Positions 1 to 9,329 of a stretch of 64,000 nt of DNA are shown here, piece after piece (the stretch's first letter is position 1; each line of letters opens with the position of its first letter). A program made the translations under genes and the position numbers. Below the pieces are notes generated by a model. It ran no database searches and had not been told where the DNA came from. It worked only from the letters and a program-made list of their open reading frames with translations. This DNA is from Paenibacillus thermotolerans (GTDB lineage Bacteria > Bacillota > Bacilli > Paenibacillales > YIM-B00363): positions 94,303 to 158,302 of the forward strand of contig NZ_JAQZSG010000009.1 of the NCBI RefSeq assembly GCF_028745515.1, in the 5' to 3' direction.

Positions 1-221
1 GACTTGGGTGGGCGAAAGCGCACACATTCGTCACCGGCCAAACACCGGTAATGAGGTATCACCGAGACCTTATGTCCGCCATTTTGAGCGGTAGAGCGCA
101 AATTGCGAAGGCCGTGAATGCAACGGTCATCTCGTTGGATCAGGCGCCGGATGCCTACCATGCGTTCGATCGAGGAGCATCCCGGAAGTACGTTATCGAC
201 CCGCACGGTATTGTAAGATAA
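1..221 (+). CDS. Formaldehyde dehydrogenase-like zinc alcohol dehydrogenase, C-terminal end only
   Basis: Only the last 72 codons are in the window, read from base 3 to the TAA at 219-221; the start lies outside. The segment contains GQTPVMRYHRDLM and QIAKAVNATVISLDQAP, which I recognise as the C-terminal part of glutathione-independent formaldehyde dehydrogenase-type zinc alcohol dehydrogenases, and it ends with the family-like YVIDPHG. Such enzymes oxidise an aldehyde or alcohol with tightly bound NAD in the cytoplasm. A strong terminator follows at once, so this gene is probably not co-transcribed with the sugar-acid genes downstream. The substrate cannot be told from this fragment. Confidence 0.8.
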   Translation, partial: LGWAKAHTFVTGQTPVMRYHRDLMSAILSGRAQIAKAVNATVISLDQAPDAYHAFDRGASRKYVIDPHGIVR

Positions 222-234
222 TAAAGTTATCTAA

Positions 235-276
235 CAAACTTCTGGGTTTCCATTAGAAATCCGGGAGTTTGTTTTT
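235..276 (+). terminator. Intrinsic terminator after the dehydrogenase
   Basis: Bases 235-250 pair with 256-271 over 16 positions (some G-U) around a 5-base loop, followed by five T residues at 272-276. It separates the truncated dehydrogenase from the sugar-acid cluster. Confidence 0.85.
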
Positions 277-302
277 GTATCCTTTCACCTGCAATCAAAT
301 TG

Positions 303-317
303 GTGAAATCGCTTCCA
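303..317. promoter_or_regulatory. cre-like catabolite-response site
   Basis: The 15 bases GTGAAATCGCTTCCA match the Bacillus cre consensus WTGNAANCGNWWNCA at every position except the first. The site lies just upstream of the -10 box serving the sugar-acid cluster, overlapping where the -35 would sit, as expected for CcpA repression. Binding is inferred, not shown. Confidence 0.5.
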
Positions 318-342
318 ATCGCCTCGGCGATTCTTGTATAAT
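313..342 (+). promoter_or_regulatory. Promoter with palindromic operator for the sugar-acid cluster
   Basis: A consensus -10 TATAAT is at 337-342. The best -35 is a weak TTCCAA at 313-318, giving an 18-base spacer. The spacer holds a perfect palindrome with 7-base arms and a 2-base centre, AATCGCCTCGGCGATT (317-332), well placed to bind a repressor. No regulator gene for it is next door, so the repressor is unknown. Confidence 0.5.
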
Positions 343-385
343 GAGGTGGTAAAAGTCGGAAAAACATATAGAGGTGATGATAAGG

Positions 386-1084
386 ATGACCGAGGTAAAC
401 AGAAAAGAACTGATGGAAATGTACGGCAAGCTCCGTGTAGCGGACGTGCGTGACGGAATGGATTGGAACATGATGCATCATAGAGGCAGCATTACGATCT
501 CTTCGGGAATTACGCCGTTATACCGCACGCGGTTTTGCGGATTCGCCAAAACCGTTCGTTTTGTTCCGACGGAAAAGATCATCCCTCATATGTCGGGAGA
601 TGAATATACGAACTTCTCGAATCATTGGTACGGAAACATTGCCACTTACCATTGGGGAAAAGAAATCGGCGAGGACGACGTGTTGGTGCTAGATGCAAGC
701 AACACCGATGTAGGCATCATCGGCTCAAATAACGGGCTGGAATACAAAAGTCAGGGCTGCCGCGGGATCGTAACGAACGGCGGAGCCCGCGACACCGATG
801 AACTTATATTGAACCAGGTTCCTGTTTTCTCCCGATACGTGTCGCAAACGATGGTGCAGGGCCGTGTTGAATATCAAGCGCACAACATTCCTGTAAACAT
901 TGCGGGCACGCTGGTTCGTCCAGGCGATGTGATCGTTGCCGACGGAGACGGGATCGTAGTCGTACCGATCGAAAAGGCGTATGATGTAGCGAAATACGCC
1001 CTTCAGGAATTGACGAACGATAAAGTCAGCCGCAGAAAATTGTATGAAAAGCTGAATATGGAGCTGGACGACACGGTTCTTTAA
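386..1084 (+). CDS. RraA family protein (HMG aldolase-like)
   Basis: A 232-residue protein of the RraA/DlpA family. The family motif is visible as RGIVTNGGARDTDE at about residues 126-139, where the Arg-Asp pair binds the metal and pyruvate-type substrate. Family members include 4-hydroxy-4-methyl-2-oxoglutarate aldolase, oxaloacetate decarboxylases and the RNase E inhibitor. In a sugar-acid cluster an aldolase or decarboxylase acting on a 2-oxo acid is the better guess. The ATG at 386 is preferred because GAGGTG at 371-376 is 9 bases upstream; an in-frame ATG at 377 and GTG at 374 sit too close to it. First gene after the promoter. The exact substrate is not known. Confidence 0.8.
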   Translation: MTEVNRKELMEMYGKLRVADVRDGMDWNMMHHRGSITISSGITPLYRTRFCGFAKTVRFVPTEKIIPHMSGDEYTNFSNHWYGNIATYHWGKEIGEDDVLVLDASNTDVGIIGSNNGLEYKSQGCRGIVTNGGARDTDELILNQVPVFSRYVSQTMVQGRVEYQAHNIPVNIAGTLVRPGDVIVADGDGIVVVPIEKAYDVAKYALQELTNDKVSRRKLYEKLNMELDDTVL

Positions 1085-1192
1085 GAAATAAAGCAGGCCG
1101 GAACCCGCGAGGATTTCAGGTGACGGGGAATACCCCTGTAGTGGATACACGGTACAGGTTCCGCATGTAATAAATCAAAGGAGCTGATGTCT

Positions 1193-2065
1193 ATGAGAAT
1201 CATCCGGTATAACGACGGAACCGAGTACGCGCTTGCAGCAGTGACGGATGACGACGCTGCATACGCGCTTCCCGAGTCGGATCTGTTTTCCCTTCTTCGC
1301 CGGGCAGGGGAACAAGGGATGTCGCTCTCTGCAGCGGTTCAAGCCTCGATCGCTGAAGCTTCAAGGCTGACCCGGGACTGGCGGGAATTAAAGCTGGCGG
1401 TGCCGATCGAAGCGCCCGAGGTTTGGGCTGCAGGGGTAACGTATCAACGAAGCCGCGAAGCGCGCAACTACGAAGCGACTGCCGGAAAGCTCGATGCAAG
1501 CACCTTTTACGATAAAGTGTACGACGCGGACCGACCCGAAATTTTTTTCAAATCGACTGCGGCACGGACGGTCGGTCCCGGCGGAGACGTCTCGCTTCGA
1601 AGCGACTCCTCTTGGCAGGTGCCGGAGCCGGAGCTCGGCCTGGTGCTTGATGCAGACGGCCGTATTGTCGGTTATACGATCGGCAACGACATGAGCTGCC
1701 GCGATATTGAAGGCGAGAATCCGTTATATTTGCCCCAGGCGAAGCTGTGGAAGCAATCCTGCTCCATCGGACCGGCCGTCAGACTCGCGGAAACGACGCC
1801 CGATCCTTATTCGCTTGAAATCGCGCTTCGAATATACCGTGACGGAGCGGCCGTCGTGGAGGAACGCGGGAGCACCGGACAGCTGAAACGAAAGCTGGAA
1901 GAGCTTGTAGCTTACTTGAAACGCGACAACCTGTTGTTTGACGGCACGGTGCTGCTGACCGGAACTTGTGTCGTCCCGCCAAACGATTTCACGCTCCGGC
2001 CGAACGACCGGATCGAAATCGACATTACCGGCATCGGCACTTTAGTAAACCACGTTGTCGCGTAG
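1193..2065 (+). CDS. Fumarylacetoacetate hydrolase family protein, probable 2-keto-3-deoxy-pentonate dehydratase
   Basis: About 290 residues with a C-terminal FAH fold. The metal-binding acidic residues are visible in [12 protein letters not shown] and in the following [14 protein letters not shown] segment. A variable N-terminal part of about 80 residues precedes it, as in 2-keto-3-deoxy-D-arabinonate/xylonate dehydratases. These remove water to give 2,5-dioxopentanoate (alpha-ketoglutarate semialdehyde). The next gene is the matching aldehyde dehydrogenase and the one after it a YjhG-type dehydratase, so this fits the second dehydration of a Weimberg-type pathway. AAAGGAG at 1177-1183 favours the ATG at 1193 over the in-frame ATG at 1187. 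The role is inferred from the family and neighbours. Confidence 0.8.
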   Translation: MRIIRYNDGTEYALAAVTDDDAAYALPESDLFSLLRRAGEQGMSLSAAVQASIAEASRLTRDWRELKLAVPIEAPEVWAAGVTYQRSREARNYEATAGKLDASTFYDKVYDADRPEIFFKSTAARTVGPGGDVSLRSDSSWQVPEPELGLVLDADGRIVGYTIGNDMSCRDIEGENPLYLPQAKLWKQSCSIGPAVRLAETTPDPYSLEIALRIYRDGAAVVEERGSTGQLKRKLEELVAYLKRDNLLFDGTVLLTGTCVVPPNDFTLRPNDRIEIDITGIGTLVNHVVA

Positions 2066-2111
2066 CTTGAACCGTATCGCTATTTCCCGAACCGAAAGGA
2101 TGTTGTACTCG

Positions 2112-3578
2112 ATGAGTAACCGGAACGATGCAAACCGATATGCCAACTACATTAACGGGGAATGGTCGCCTTCAAGCAGCGGCGAAACCGTACCGAGCAT
2201 CAGTCCCGCCAACCGCCACACGATCGTAGGCTTGGTGCCGGCTTCGACAAGAGACGATCTGAATCGCGCGGTCGATGCGGCGAACGAAGCGCGCCGGACT
2301 TGGAGGAAGCTTGCCGGCTCCCAGCGCGGAGCATTGCTGTTCAAAGCGGCGGATATTTTGGAAAGCCGGATCGATGAGATCGGCGAAACGATGACGAGGG
2401 AGATGGGGAAGACGTTCCCCGAGGCAAAAGGAGAAACTGCACGCGGTGTTGCCATATTACGTTATTACGCAGGCGAAGGCATGCGCAAGATTGGAGACGT
2501 CATTCCGGCGACGGATGCGGACGCCTTCATGTTCACGACGAGAGCGCCGCTCGGTGTCGTCGGCGCGATTACGCCGTGGAACTTTCCGGTAGCCATTCCG
2601 ATCTGGAAGATCGCTCCCGCTCTCATCTTCGGCAATACCGTTATTTGGAAGCCCGCAACGGAAACCGCCGTTACGGCTGCAAAGGTGACGGAATGCTTTC
2701 ATGAAGCCGGTTTTCCCGCCGGCGTGCTGAATATGGTCGTAGGCAGCGGCCGGGAGATCGGACAAGGCATTGCCGAACATCCCGGCATTCACGGGGTTAC
2801 CTTCACCGGCTCCAATCAAGTCGGCAAACAAGTGGGGCAAGCGGCGTTCGCAAGAGGAGCGAAGTTCCAGCTCGAGATGGGCGGAAAAAATCCGATCATC
2901 GTGGCAGCGGATGCGGATCTCGATTTGGCTGTGGACGCCACGATCAGCGGGGGTCTTCGTTCGACCGGCCAAAAGTGCACGGCGACAAGCCGAGTGATCG
3001 TGGTGAAAGACGTCTATGAACTTTTCAAAGCGAAGCTGATTGATAAAGTTTCGACACTGAAGGTCGGCGACGGAATGCACCCGGATACGTGGCTGGGTCC
3101 TTGTGCGAATGAAAGCCAGTACAATTCCGTTCTTGACTATATTCGGAGGGGAGGCGAAGAAGGCGCAAGGTTGATCTATGGCGGCACGAAGCCCGAAGCG
3201 GAACAGCTGAAAGACGGTTTCTACGTGACGCCCGCCGTATTTGAAGGCGTCACCTCACGTATGTCGATCGCGCAGGAGGAAATTTTCGGACCGGTGCTGG
3301 CCCTCATCCGTGCGGAATCCATAGAGGAGGCGATCGAGCTCGCCAACGACGTCGACTTCGGTCTAAGCGCCTCGTTGTACACGAAAAACATCGGCAACGC
3401 GTTAACGTTCGTACAGGAAATGGATGCCGGCCTTGTCCGCGTCAATGCGGAAACGGCCGGGGTCGAGCTGCAAGCTCCGTTCGGCGGCATGAAGCAATCC
3501 AGCTCGCATTCCCGCGAGCAAGGTCAGGCCGCCATCGAGTTTTTTACTTCCATTAAGACCGTATTCATTAAGCCATAA
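2112..3578 (+). CDS. Aldehyde dehydrogenase, probable 2,5-dioxovalerate (alpha-ketoglutarate semialdehyde) dehydrogenase
   Basis: A 488-residue NAD(P)-dependent ALDH. Visible signatures are [11 protein letters not shown], with the conserved Asn of the active site, FTGSNQVG for the nucleotide loop, the general-base Glu in LEMGGKNP and the catalytic Cys in [11 protein letters not shown] (about residue 289). The sequence resembles Bacillus YcbD/GucD-type enzymes that oxidise alpha-ketoglutarate semialdehyde to 2-oxoglutarate. The order FAH dehydratase, ALDH, YjhG dehydratase supports this substrate. AAAGGA at 2095-2100 lies 11 bases before the ATG at 2112; the reading frame stays open upstream to 2055, but that would overlap the preceding gene without need. 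Confidence 0.88.
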   Translation: MSNRNDANRYANYINGEWSPSSSGETVPSISPANRHTIVGLVPASTRDDLNRAVDAANEARRTWRKLAGSQRGALLFKAADILESRIDEIGETMTREMGKTFPEAKGETARGVAILRYYAGEGMRKIGDVIPATDADAFMFTTRAPLGVVGAITPWNFPVAIPIWKIAPALIFGNTVIWKPATETAVTAAKVTECFHEAGFPAGVLNMVVGSGREIGQGIAEHPGIHGVTFTGSNQVGKQVGQAAFARGAKFQLEMGGKNPIIVAADADLDLAVDATISGGLRSTGQKCTATSRVIVVKDVYELFKAKLIDKVSTLKVGDGMHPDTWLGPCANESQYNSVLDYIRRGGEEGARLIYGGTKPEAEQLKDGFYVTPAVFEGVTSRMSIAQEEIFGPVLALIRAESIEEAIELANDVDFGLSASLYTKNIGNALTFVQEMDAGLVRVNAETAGVELQAPFGGMKQSSSHSREQGQAAIEFFTSIKTVFIKP

Positions 3579-3607
3579 ACTTGGCTTCCGAAAGGCTGGT
3601 GCATGCC

Positions 3608-5581
3608 GTGAACTCCGATTTGTTATCCATCATGGGCCCGGATGACGACGATTTGTTCCGCATTCGTACGCATGCGGCCGGACCGGCCGGTTCGCTGCCG
3701 CTTACGGATGAGCTGCTTCGCAACGCCCCGAGCGGACATTTGTTCGGCTGGTCGCAGAACGTCGGCATGGGCCTTACGCCCAAACGCCTCGGTGCCCCTG
3801 AAGTATTGATCTTAGGTACGATGGGCGGCATTCGTGACGAGGAAGGACGGCCGGTCGCGCTCGGATATCATACGGGACATTGGGAAATCGGGCTGCTGAT
3901 GCAAGCGGCTGCGGAAGAGGTCACGAAGGCCGGCGGCATCCCGTTCGCCGGTTACGTCAGCGATCCGTGCGACGGACGGTCGCAAGGGACGACGGGAATG
4001 TTCGATTCGCTTCCGTATCGCAACGACGCGGCCATCGTCATGCGGCGTCTCATCCGTTCGCTTCCGACTCGCAACGCGGTTATCGGGGTAGCGACCTGCG
4101 ACAAAGGTCTGCCCGCAATGATGATCGCCGTAGCGGGCATGACGCGTCTGCCCGGGGTCATCGTCCCCGGCGGCGTAACGCTTCCTCCGACTTACGGAGA
4201 AGATGCCGGGAAAATTCAGACGATCGGCGCCCGATATGCGAATGGGGAAATGTCGCTGCAAGATGCGGCGGATTTGGGCTGCCGCGCATGCGCGACACCT
4301 GGCGGAGGCTGCCAGTTTCTCGGTACGGCCGGAACGGCCCAGGTCGTCGCCGAGGCGCTTGGCCTAACGGTGCCGCACGCCGCTCTAGCTCCGTCAGGTC
4401 AGCCCGTGTGGGAACAAATCGGGCGCCAGTCGGCCCGCGCCGCGCTTCATGCAGCCCAAATCGGACTTGCCACGGGACAAATTGTAACGGATGCGGCCAT
4501 TCGCAATGCGATGGTCATTCACGCCGCATTCGGGGGCTCCACCAACTTGCTGCTGCATATTCCGTGTGTGGCTCACGCCGCCGGGTTGACGGTTCCGGCG
4601 GTTAGCGATTGGACCGATATTAATCGCCAGGTGCCGAGGCTGGTCAGCGTCCTTCCGAACGGTCCGATCCATCATCCGACCGTGCATGTCTTTTTGGCCG
4701 GCGGCGTTCCCGAGGTAATGCTCCAACTTCGCGGGCTTGGTGTAATAGACGAGAAATCGCTCACCGTAACGGGACAATCGATCGGAACCGTTCTGGATTG
4801 GTGGGAAGGATCCGAACGAAGACATCGGATGAGGAAGCATTTGAGGGAAACCGTCGGGATCGATCCGGACACCGTCATTTTTTCGCCCGAGAGGTCGAGA
4901 TCGGCCGGATTGACCTCGACCGTTACGTTTCCGACCGGTAACATCGCTCCGGAAGGCTCCGTAATCAAGTCGACTTCCATTGATCCTGCTGTCGTTGGAG
5001 AAGACGGGGTGTATCGCCATATCGGCCGGTCGAAAGTGTTTACGACGGAGCGGGCCGCGATCCAAGCGATCAAGACCGGCGGCATCGTAGCCGGCGACGT
5101 TATGGTATTGATCGGCCGAGGACCGAGCGGAACGGGAATGGAAGAGACGTATCAGCTGACATCCGCCTTAAAGCATTTGCCGTTCGGCAAGCATGTTTCC
5201 CTTCTGACCGACGCCCGTTTCTCCGGGGTGTCTACCGGCGCATGTATCGGACATATCGGCCCCGAAGCGCTTGCGGGAGGGCCCGTCGGAAAGCTGAAAG
5301 ACGGAGACTGGATACGCATCGAGATCAATCGGGAAAGTCTGGAAGGACGGATTGACTTCATCGGAGAAGGCGAAGAGCGTTTCGACGCCGAAGAAGGTAC
5401 GCGCCGATTAGCGCTGCGGACGGCGCATCCGGACCTAATGCAAGACCCCGAGCTTCCGGACGATACGCGGTTATGGGCGGCGCTGCAATCGGTGAGCGGC
5501 GGAACGTGGCGCGGAGGCATCTATGATGTCGATCGCATCGTCGCGGCATTGGAAGCGGGCAAGAAAGCCTTAGGCTGGTAA
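3608..5581 (+). CDS. yjhG: YjhG/YagF family D-xylonate-type dehydratase
   Basis: A protein of about 657 residues in the IlvD/Edd superfamily, very like E. coli YjhG (655 residues) along its full length. Characteristic stretches include [30 protein letters not shown] and [16 protein letters not shown], which supply the cysteines for the iron-sulfur cluster, and [20 protein letters not shown] near the C-terminus. The enzyme dehydrates an aldonic acid (xylonate or related pentonate) to the 2-keto-3-deoxy acid, feeding the FAH dehydratase and ALDH upstream. The start is uncertain: GTG at 3608 gives the family length with AAAGG at 3591-3595, while GTG 3599 and TTG 3581 are in-frame alternatives. 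Cytoplasmic. Confidence 0.88.
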   Translation: MNSDLLSIMGPDDDDLFRIRTHAAGPAGSLPLTDELLRNAPSGHLFGWSQNVGMGLTPKRLGAPEVLILGTMGGIRDEEGRPVALGYHTGHWEIGLLMQAAAEEVTKAGGIPFAGYVSDPCDGRSQGTTGMFDSLPYRNDAAIVMRRLIRSLPTRNAVIGVATCDKGLPAMMIAVAGMTRLPGVIVPGGVTLPPTYGEDAGKIQTIGARYANGEMSLQDAADLGCRACATPGGGCQFLGTAGTAQVVAEALGLTVPHAALAPSGQPVWEQIGRQSARAALHAAQIGLATGQIVTDAAIRNAMVIHAAFGGSTNLLLHIPCVAHAAGLTVPAVSDWTDINRQVPRLVSVLPNGPIHHPTVHVFLAGGVPEVMLQLRGLGVIDEKSLTVTGQSIGTVLDWWEGSERRHRMRKHLRETVGIDPDTVIFSPERSRSAGLTSTVTFPTGNIAPEGSVIKSTSIDPAVVGEDGVYRHIGRSKVFTTERAAIQAIKTGGIVAGDVMVLIGRGPSGTGMEETYQLTSALKHLPFGKHVSLLTDARFSGVSTGACIGHIGPEALAGGPVGKLKDGDWIRIEINRESLEGRIDFIGEGEERFDAEEGTRRLALRTAHPDLMQDPELPDDTRLWAALQSVSGGTWRGGIYDVDRIVAALEAGKKALGW

Positions 5582-5596
5582 ATTCAATGGAAGGGA

Positions 5597-8314
5597 ATGC
5601 AAACACAGATGCATGCAGCTTTCGACTTTGACGAAGTAGGCCGGCTTCCCTTGCCGGGGGACAACGTCGCCGTCGCTATTCGCCGGATGGACGCCGGAAC
5701 GATCATTCGCTATCGTAATCAATTGCTAACACTGGATTATGCCGTCATGGAAGGGCATCGCTTTGCCGTGAAGGAGATCGCTCCGGGCGAACCCTTGCTT
5801 TCCTGGGAGCTGCCCTTCGGAACGGCGATTCGGCCGATTCAGCCCGGCAATTATGTGATCAACCTTTCCGTACTGGAGGCGCTTAAAATCCGGCATTTGG
5901 ATTTTACACTTCCGGCGGCGCCTAACTTTGCGGATCGGGTTCATCCTTTTGTTCTGAATGAGGTTGATTTCCAGCCGGCCCCGGCGATCCCCGATTATAC
6001 GGAAACCCGCACCTTCCAAGGCTATCGGCGAAGTTCGTCACGCGGAGTCGGCACCCGCAACATGATCGTCTTGTTAGGGACGTCCTCCGTCACGGGCAGC
6101 TTTGTTAAGGTGCTTGCCGCTCGTCTGCAGGGGAAAGCGGCGAACTTTCCACAAGTGGACGGGATTGTCCCTGTGGCTCATACCGAGGGCGGGACCGAAC
6201 AGCCGAACAATTTGGAATTGCTGCTGCGCACGTTGGCCGGATTCATCGTAAATCCGAACGTTGGCGCGGTCCTCATCGTGGACCATGGCGCCGAGCCCGT
6301 GACCAACCGAATGCTGGAAGCTTATATGCGCGACCATAATGTTCCGATCGATGAGGTGCTTCACCGGTTTCTGTCGATACAAGACGGATTTGTGCCGAAT
6401 CTTGCGAAAGGAGAAGAAATCATTAACGAGTGGCTGCCGATCGTCAACCGCTTCGAGCGAACGCCGGAATCGCTGGCCCATCTCAAGATCGGGCTGCAGT
6501 GCGGCGGCTCGGACGCCTTCTCCGGCATTTCCGCGAATCCGCTGCTCGGCTGGGTGACGCAGGAGCTCGTTCGATACGGCGGTTCCGCGAATTTGGCTGA
6601 AACCGACGAATTGATCGGCGCCGAGCCTTATGTATTAAAGAAGGTCCGCGATGTAGAGACCGCCCGCAAATTTCTGGAGCTTCTCGACCGATTCAAAACG
6701 CGCGCGGCTTGGCACGGCGCCAATGCGGAAGGGAATCCGTCCGGCGGCAACAAATACCGCGGCCTTTACAACATATATTTAAAATCCATCGGCGCGGCCA
6801 TGAAGAAAAATCCGTCCACGCGCCTTGACTTTGCTATCGATTACGCCGAGCCGATGAAACAACCCGGTTTTTATTTCATGGATAGCCCCGGGAACGACCT
6901 AGAGAGCATTGCCGGTCAGGTGGCCTCAGGCTGCAATTTAATATATTTCGCAACGGGCAACGGCTCGATTACCAACTTTCCGTTCGTGCCGACCATTAAG
7001 GTCGTGACGACGACGCAAAGATATCAGTTATTGAAGAACGATATGGACATCAATGCCGGTCAATATTTAGACGGCATATCCATGGAGGAGCTAGGCAAGC
7101 AGGCATTCGAATTGACGTTGCAAATCGCCTCCGGTCAACGCAGTGTAGGCGAGAAGGCGGGCCATGCGCAGGTGCAAATTTGGCGGAACTGGCGGCAGAG
7201 CGACGGAAGCCGGCTGGAAGCGTTGCTTCATGCCCCGATGCCGACGGGGGAGCCGATTGCGATTCGCAAGGATCCGGCGGACGCCGAAGTCCGCGTTCGC
7301 TTCGCGTTAACGAGGGATCAAGACCGACTGGCAAGCGATCGGATCGGTCTCATTCTTCCCACAAGTCTCTGCTCCGGGCAGGTGGCGAATATGATCGCTC
7401 GGCGACTGAACGATCAGGGTGTCGGCAAGCCGGAGCTTTCGCGGTTTGTGGCGTTGGCCCATACGGAAGGATGCGGTATTTCGGACGGCCGACAAGAGCA
7501 GCGTATATTTTCCAGGACGATGCTCGGCTATGTCACCCACCCGTCGGTAAAGCTTTGTCTGCTGTTGGAGCACGGTTGCGAAAAGACGCATAATGACTAC
7601 ATGCGCAATGAGATGGAACAATTGGGGATTGACCACAGCCGTCTCGGCTTTGCCAGCATTCAACTTGACGGCGGGATTGAGAATGTCGTTCGGAAGGCGG
7701 AGGCATGGTTTGCCAACCGATTGACGGAGGTTCCTCAAGCCGTGAAGGAATTAGCGGGGCTTGAAGCCTTACGCGTCGGGATAGTAAGCGACGGCCCCGT
7801 TGACGATGCGGCCGGAGAACAGCTGGCGAAGGTAACGAGAACGATCGTCGGCGCCGGCGGGACGGTTGTCATTCCCGAGAATAGCGGATTGCTTTCAACG
7901 CCTGCATATCGTGAGAATGTACTGGTTACAGCGCATGTTTCGCCGTCACTGGCTTACGGCGAAACTGCCCGCCGCAACGGTTTCCACATGATGGAGGCGC
8001 CGACGGAGCATTGGGTGGAAACGGTCACGGGATTAGCGGCTACGGGCGTTGAGCTGATGATCGCTTTGGTCAATCGCCGGCCGATGCAGACGCACCCGTT
8101 CGTGCCAATGATTCAGATGGCGTCGGATCCCGCAATGCAAGCAAACCATACCCATGAATTGGACCTGTCGCTGACCGGAAACCCGAACGATTGGACCGGG
8201 CAAATATTGGAGTGCTGCAAGAAAGTGATCGAGCATAGCCATATTCCGCGACTCTATCGTCAGGGGAATGTTGATTTCCAATTAACACGCGGGTATCTCG
8301 GCGTTTCATTGTAA
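5597..8314 (+). CDS. Double-length UxaA-like (altronate/galactarate dehydratase family) protein
   Basis: A 905-residue protein, nearly twice the length of a usual UxaA. An N-terminal SAF domain (about 20-97) is followed by one complete UxaA/GarD-like region (about 150-530) and a second, shorter region of the same type (about 580-890). The first has QCGGSDAFSG (301-310) and NFPFVPTIKV (460-469), but lost the cysteine in HTEGG (195-199) and has DHGAE (229-233). The second keeps HTEGCG (622-627) and EHGCEKTHND (659-668), but has SDGPVDD where the CGGSD motif should be. The two halves therefore look complementary. Probable role: dehydration of a hexonate or pentonate. ATG 5597 is close to GGAAGG; ATG 5609 is an alternative start. 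Confidence 0.75.
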   Translation: MQTQMHAAFDFDEVGRLPLPGDNVAVAIRRMDAGTIIRYRNQLLTLDYAVMEGHRFAVKEIAPGEPLLSWELPFGTAIRPIQPGNYVINLSVLEALKIRHLDFTLPAAPNFADRVHPFVLNEVDFQPAPAIPDYTETRTFQGYRRSSSRGVGTRNMIVLLGTSSVTGSFVKVLAARLQGKAANFPQVDGIVPVAHTEGGTEQPNNLELLLRTLAGFIVNPNVGAVLIVDHGAEPVTNRMLEAYMRDHNVPIDEVLHRFLSIQDGFVPNLAKGEEIINEWLPIVNRFERTPESLAHLKIGLQCGGSDAFSGISANPLLGWVTQELVRYGGSANLAETDELIGAEPYVLKKVRDVETARKFLELLDRFKTRAAWHGANAEGNPSGGNKYRGLYNIYLKSIGAAMKKNPSTRLDFAIDYAEPMKQPGFYFMDSPGNDLESIAGQVASGCNLIYFATGNGSITNFPFVPTIKVVTTTQRYQLLKNDMDINAGQYLDGISMEELGKQAFELTLQIASGQRSVGEKAGHAQVQIWRNWRQSDGSRLEALLHAPMPTGEPIAIRKDPADAEVRVRFALTRDQDRLASDRIGLILPTSLCSGQVANMIARRLNDQGVGKPELSRFVALAHTEGCGISDGRQEQRIFSRTMLGYVTHPSVKLCLLLEHGCEKTHNDYMRNEMEQLGIDHSRLGFASIQLDGGIENVVRKAEAWFANRLTEVPQAVKELAGLEALRVGIVSDGPVDDAAGEQLAKVTRTIVGAGGTVVIPENSGLLSTPAYRENVLVTAHVSPSLAYGETARRNGFHMMEAPTEHWVETVTGLAATGVELMIALVNRRPMQTHPFVPMIQMASDPAMQANHTHELDLSLTGNPNDWTGQILECCKKVIEHSHIPRLYRQGNVDFQLTRGYLGVSL

Positions 8315-8354
8315 GGAATCAGCAGGACTAATGATAACCTGGAAACCTTAGCAC

Positions 8355-8391
8355 GAAAACCTTGATTGGCATTTCGCCCATCAAGGTTTTC
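8355..8391 (+). terminator. Hairpin after the UxaA-like gene
   Basis: A 12-base perfect stem (8355-8366 with 8380-8391) extended by two further pairs encloses a short loop. There is no real T-run after it, so it may be a leaky terminator or an mRNA-stabilising hairpin before the SDR genes. Confidence 0.45.
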
Positions 8392-8503
8392 ATATATGGC
8401 TGGGAATGGAGCATAAACTACCTTGACGGCTTGGAAGACTTTATACGAGCGATTTCTAAAAACACTTCCTGACATACAATGCGAACCTGGGAGGTTGAAA
8501 GCA

Positions 8504-9277
8504 ATGACAAATCGTTTATTGGACAAAGTGGTTGTCATCACCGGCGGAACTAAGGGGATCGGTAAAGGAATTGCTTTAAGGGCAGCGCAGGAAGGAGCGA
8601 AAGTAGTCATAAACGGCCGCAATGAACAAGACGGGGAATCGGTTGTTCGCGAGATCAGCGATCGATTCGGGACGGAGGCGCTTTTCGTGAAGGGCGACGT
8701 GAGTCGGGAAGCGGCCTGTAAGCATCTGATTGAAGAAACCGTTACGCGATTCGGGAAGGTGGACGGTCTGGTAAACAATGCCGGGATATTTCCTCGCGGC
8801 AGTATGGTCGATACATCGGAAGAGCTTTTCGATTCGATTTTTGCGGTGAATATGAAAGGAACGTTCTTTTGCTGCAAGTATGCGATCCAAGCCATGTTAA
8901 AGACAGGCGGCGGCTCCATTGTGCAGATCGGATCTACGAACGCCTACAAGGGAAGCAAGGATCTTGCAGCCTACGCTTGCTCCAAAGGAGCTATGCTGAC
9001 TCTGAATCGTCATATCGCCGCTCATTACGGAAGGGATAATATCCGCTCCAATTGGATCACGGTCGGCTGGGTCGCGTCGGAAGGAGAGATTGAGCTGCAC
9101 AAAAATTATTACGGAAGATCCGAAGACGAATTAAATGAACTGGCCAAAAAGGCTACGTTAACCGGACGCATGCAAACACCGGAGGATATGGCATACGGCG
9201 CGATTTTCCTACTTTCGGACGAAGCCAGTCAGATTACCGGAACGGAGCTTGCCATTAACGGAGGACTTGGACTGTAA
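8504..9277 (+). CDS. SDR family oxidoreductase
   Basis: A 257-residue classical short-chain dehydrogenase. The NAD(P) glycine motif TGGTKGIG is at 13-20, NNAG at 91-94, and the catalytic Ser144 and YACSK (Tyr157-Lys161) are in place. It presumably oxidises a sugar, sugar acid or polyol in the same pathway, perhaps making the aldonic acid or a keto form of it; the substrate cannot be read from the sequence. GGGAGG at 8489-8494 is 9 bases from the ATG at 8504, which also starts the protein at the usual place for the family. It is the first of three SDR genes here. Confidence 0.88.
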   Translation: MTNRLLDKVVVITGGTKGIGKGIALRAAQEGAKVVINGRNEQDGESVVREISDRFGTEALFVKGDVSREAACKHLIEETVTRFGKVDGLVNNAGIFPRGSMVDTSEELFDSIFAVNMKGTFFCCKYAIQAMLKTGGGSIVQIGSTNAYKGSKDLAAYACSKGAMLTLNRHIAAHYGRDNIRSNWITVGWVASEGEIELHKNYYGRSEDELNELAKKATLTGRMQTPEDMAYGAIFLLSDEASQITGTELAINGGLGL

Positions 9278-9329
9278 TTGTAAGCGCATACTCATTAGCC
9301 AAAAATATGTAAACGGAGGGAATGGATCT

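Noticed and set aside
2457..3080. Long minus-strand open frame of 207 codons
   Set aside because: It lies fully antisense to the aldehyde dehydrogenase gene; it has no family resemblance and is explained by GC-rich codon use.
3880..4605. Plus-strand open frame of 241 codons in another frame
   Set aside because: It is inside the YjhG-type dehydratase gene and is Arg-rich, typical of a shadow frame.
9279..9293. cre-like site TTGTAAGCGCATACT between two SDR genes
   Set aside because: One mismatch to the consensus and inside an operon with no promoter found nearby; too weak to list.
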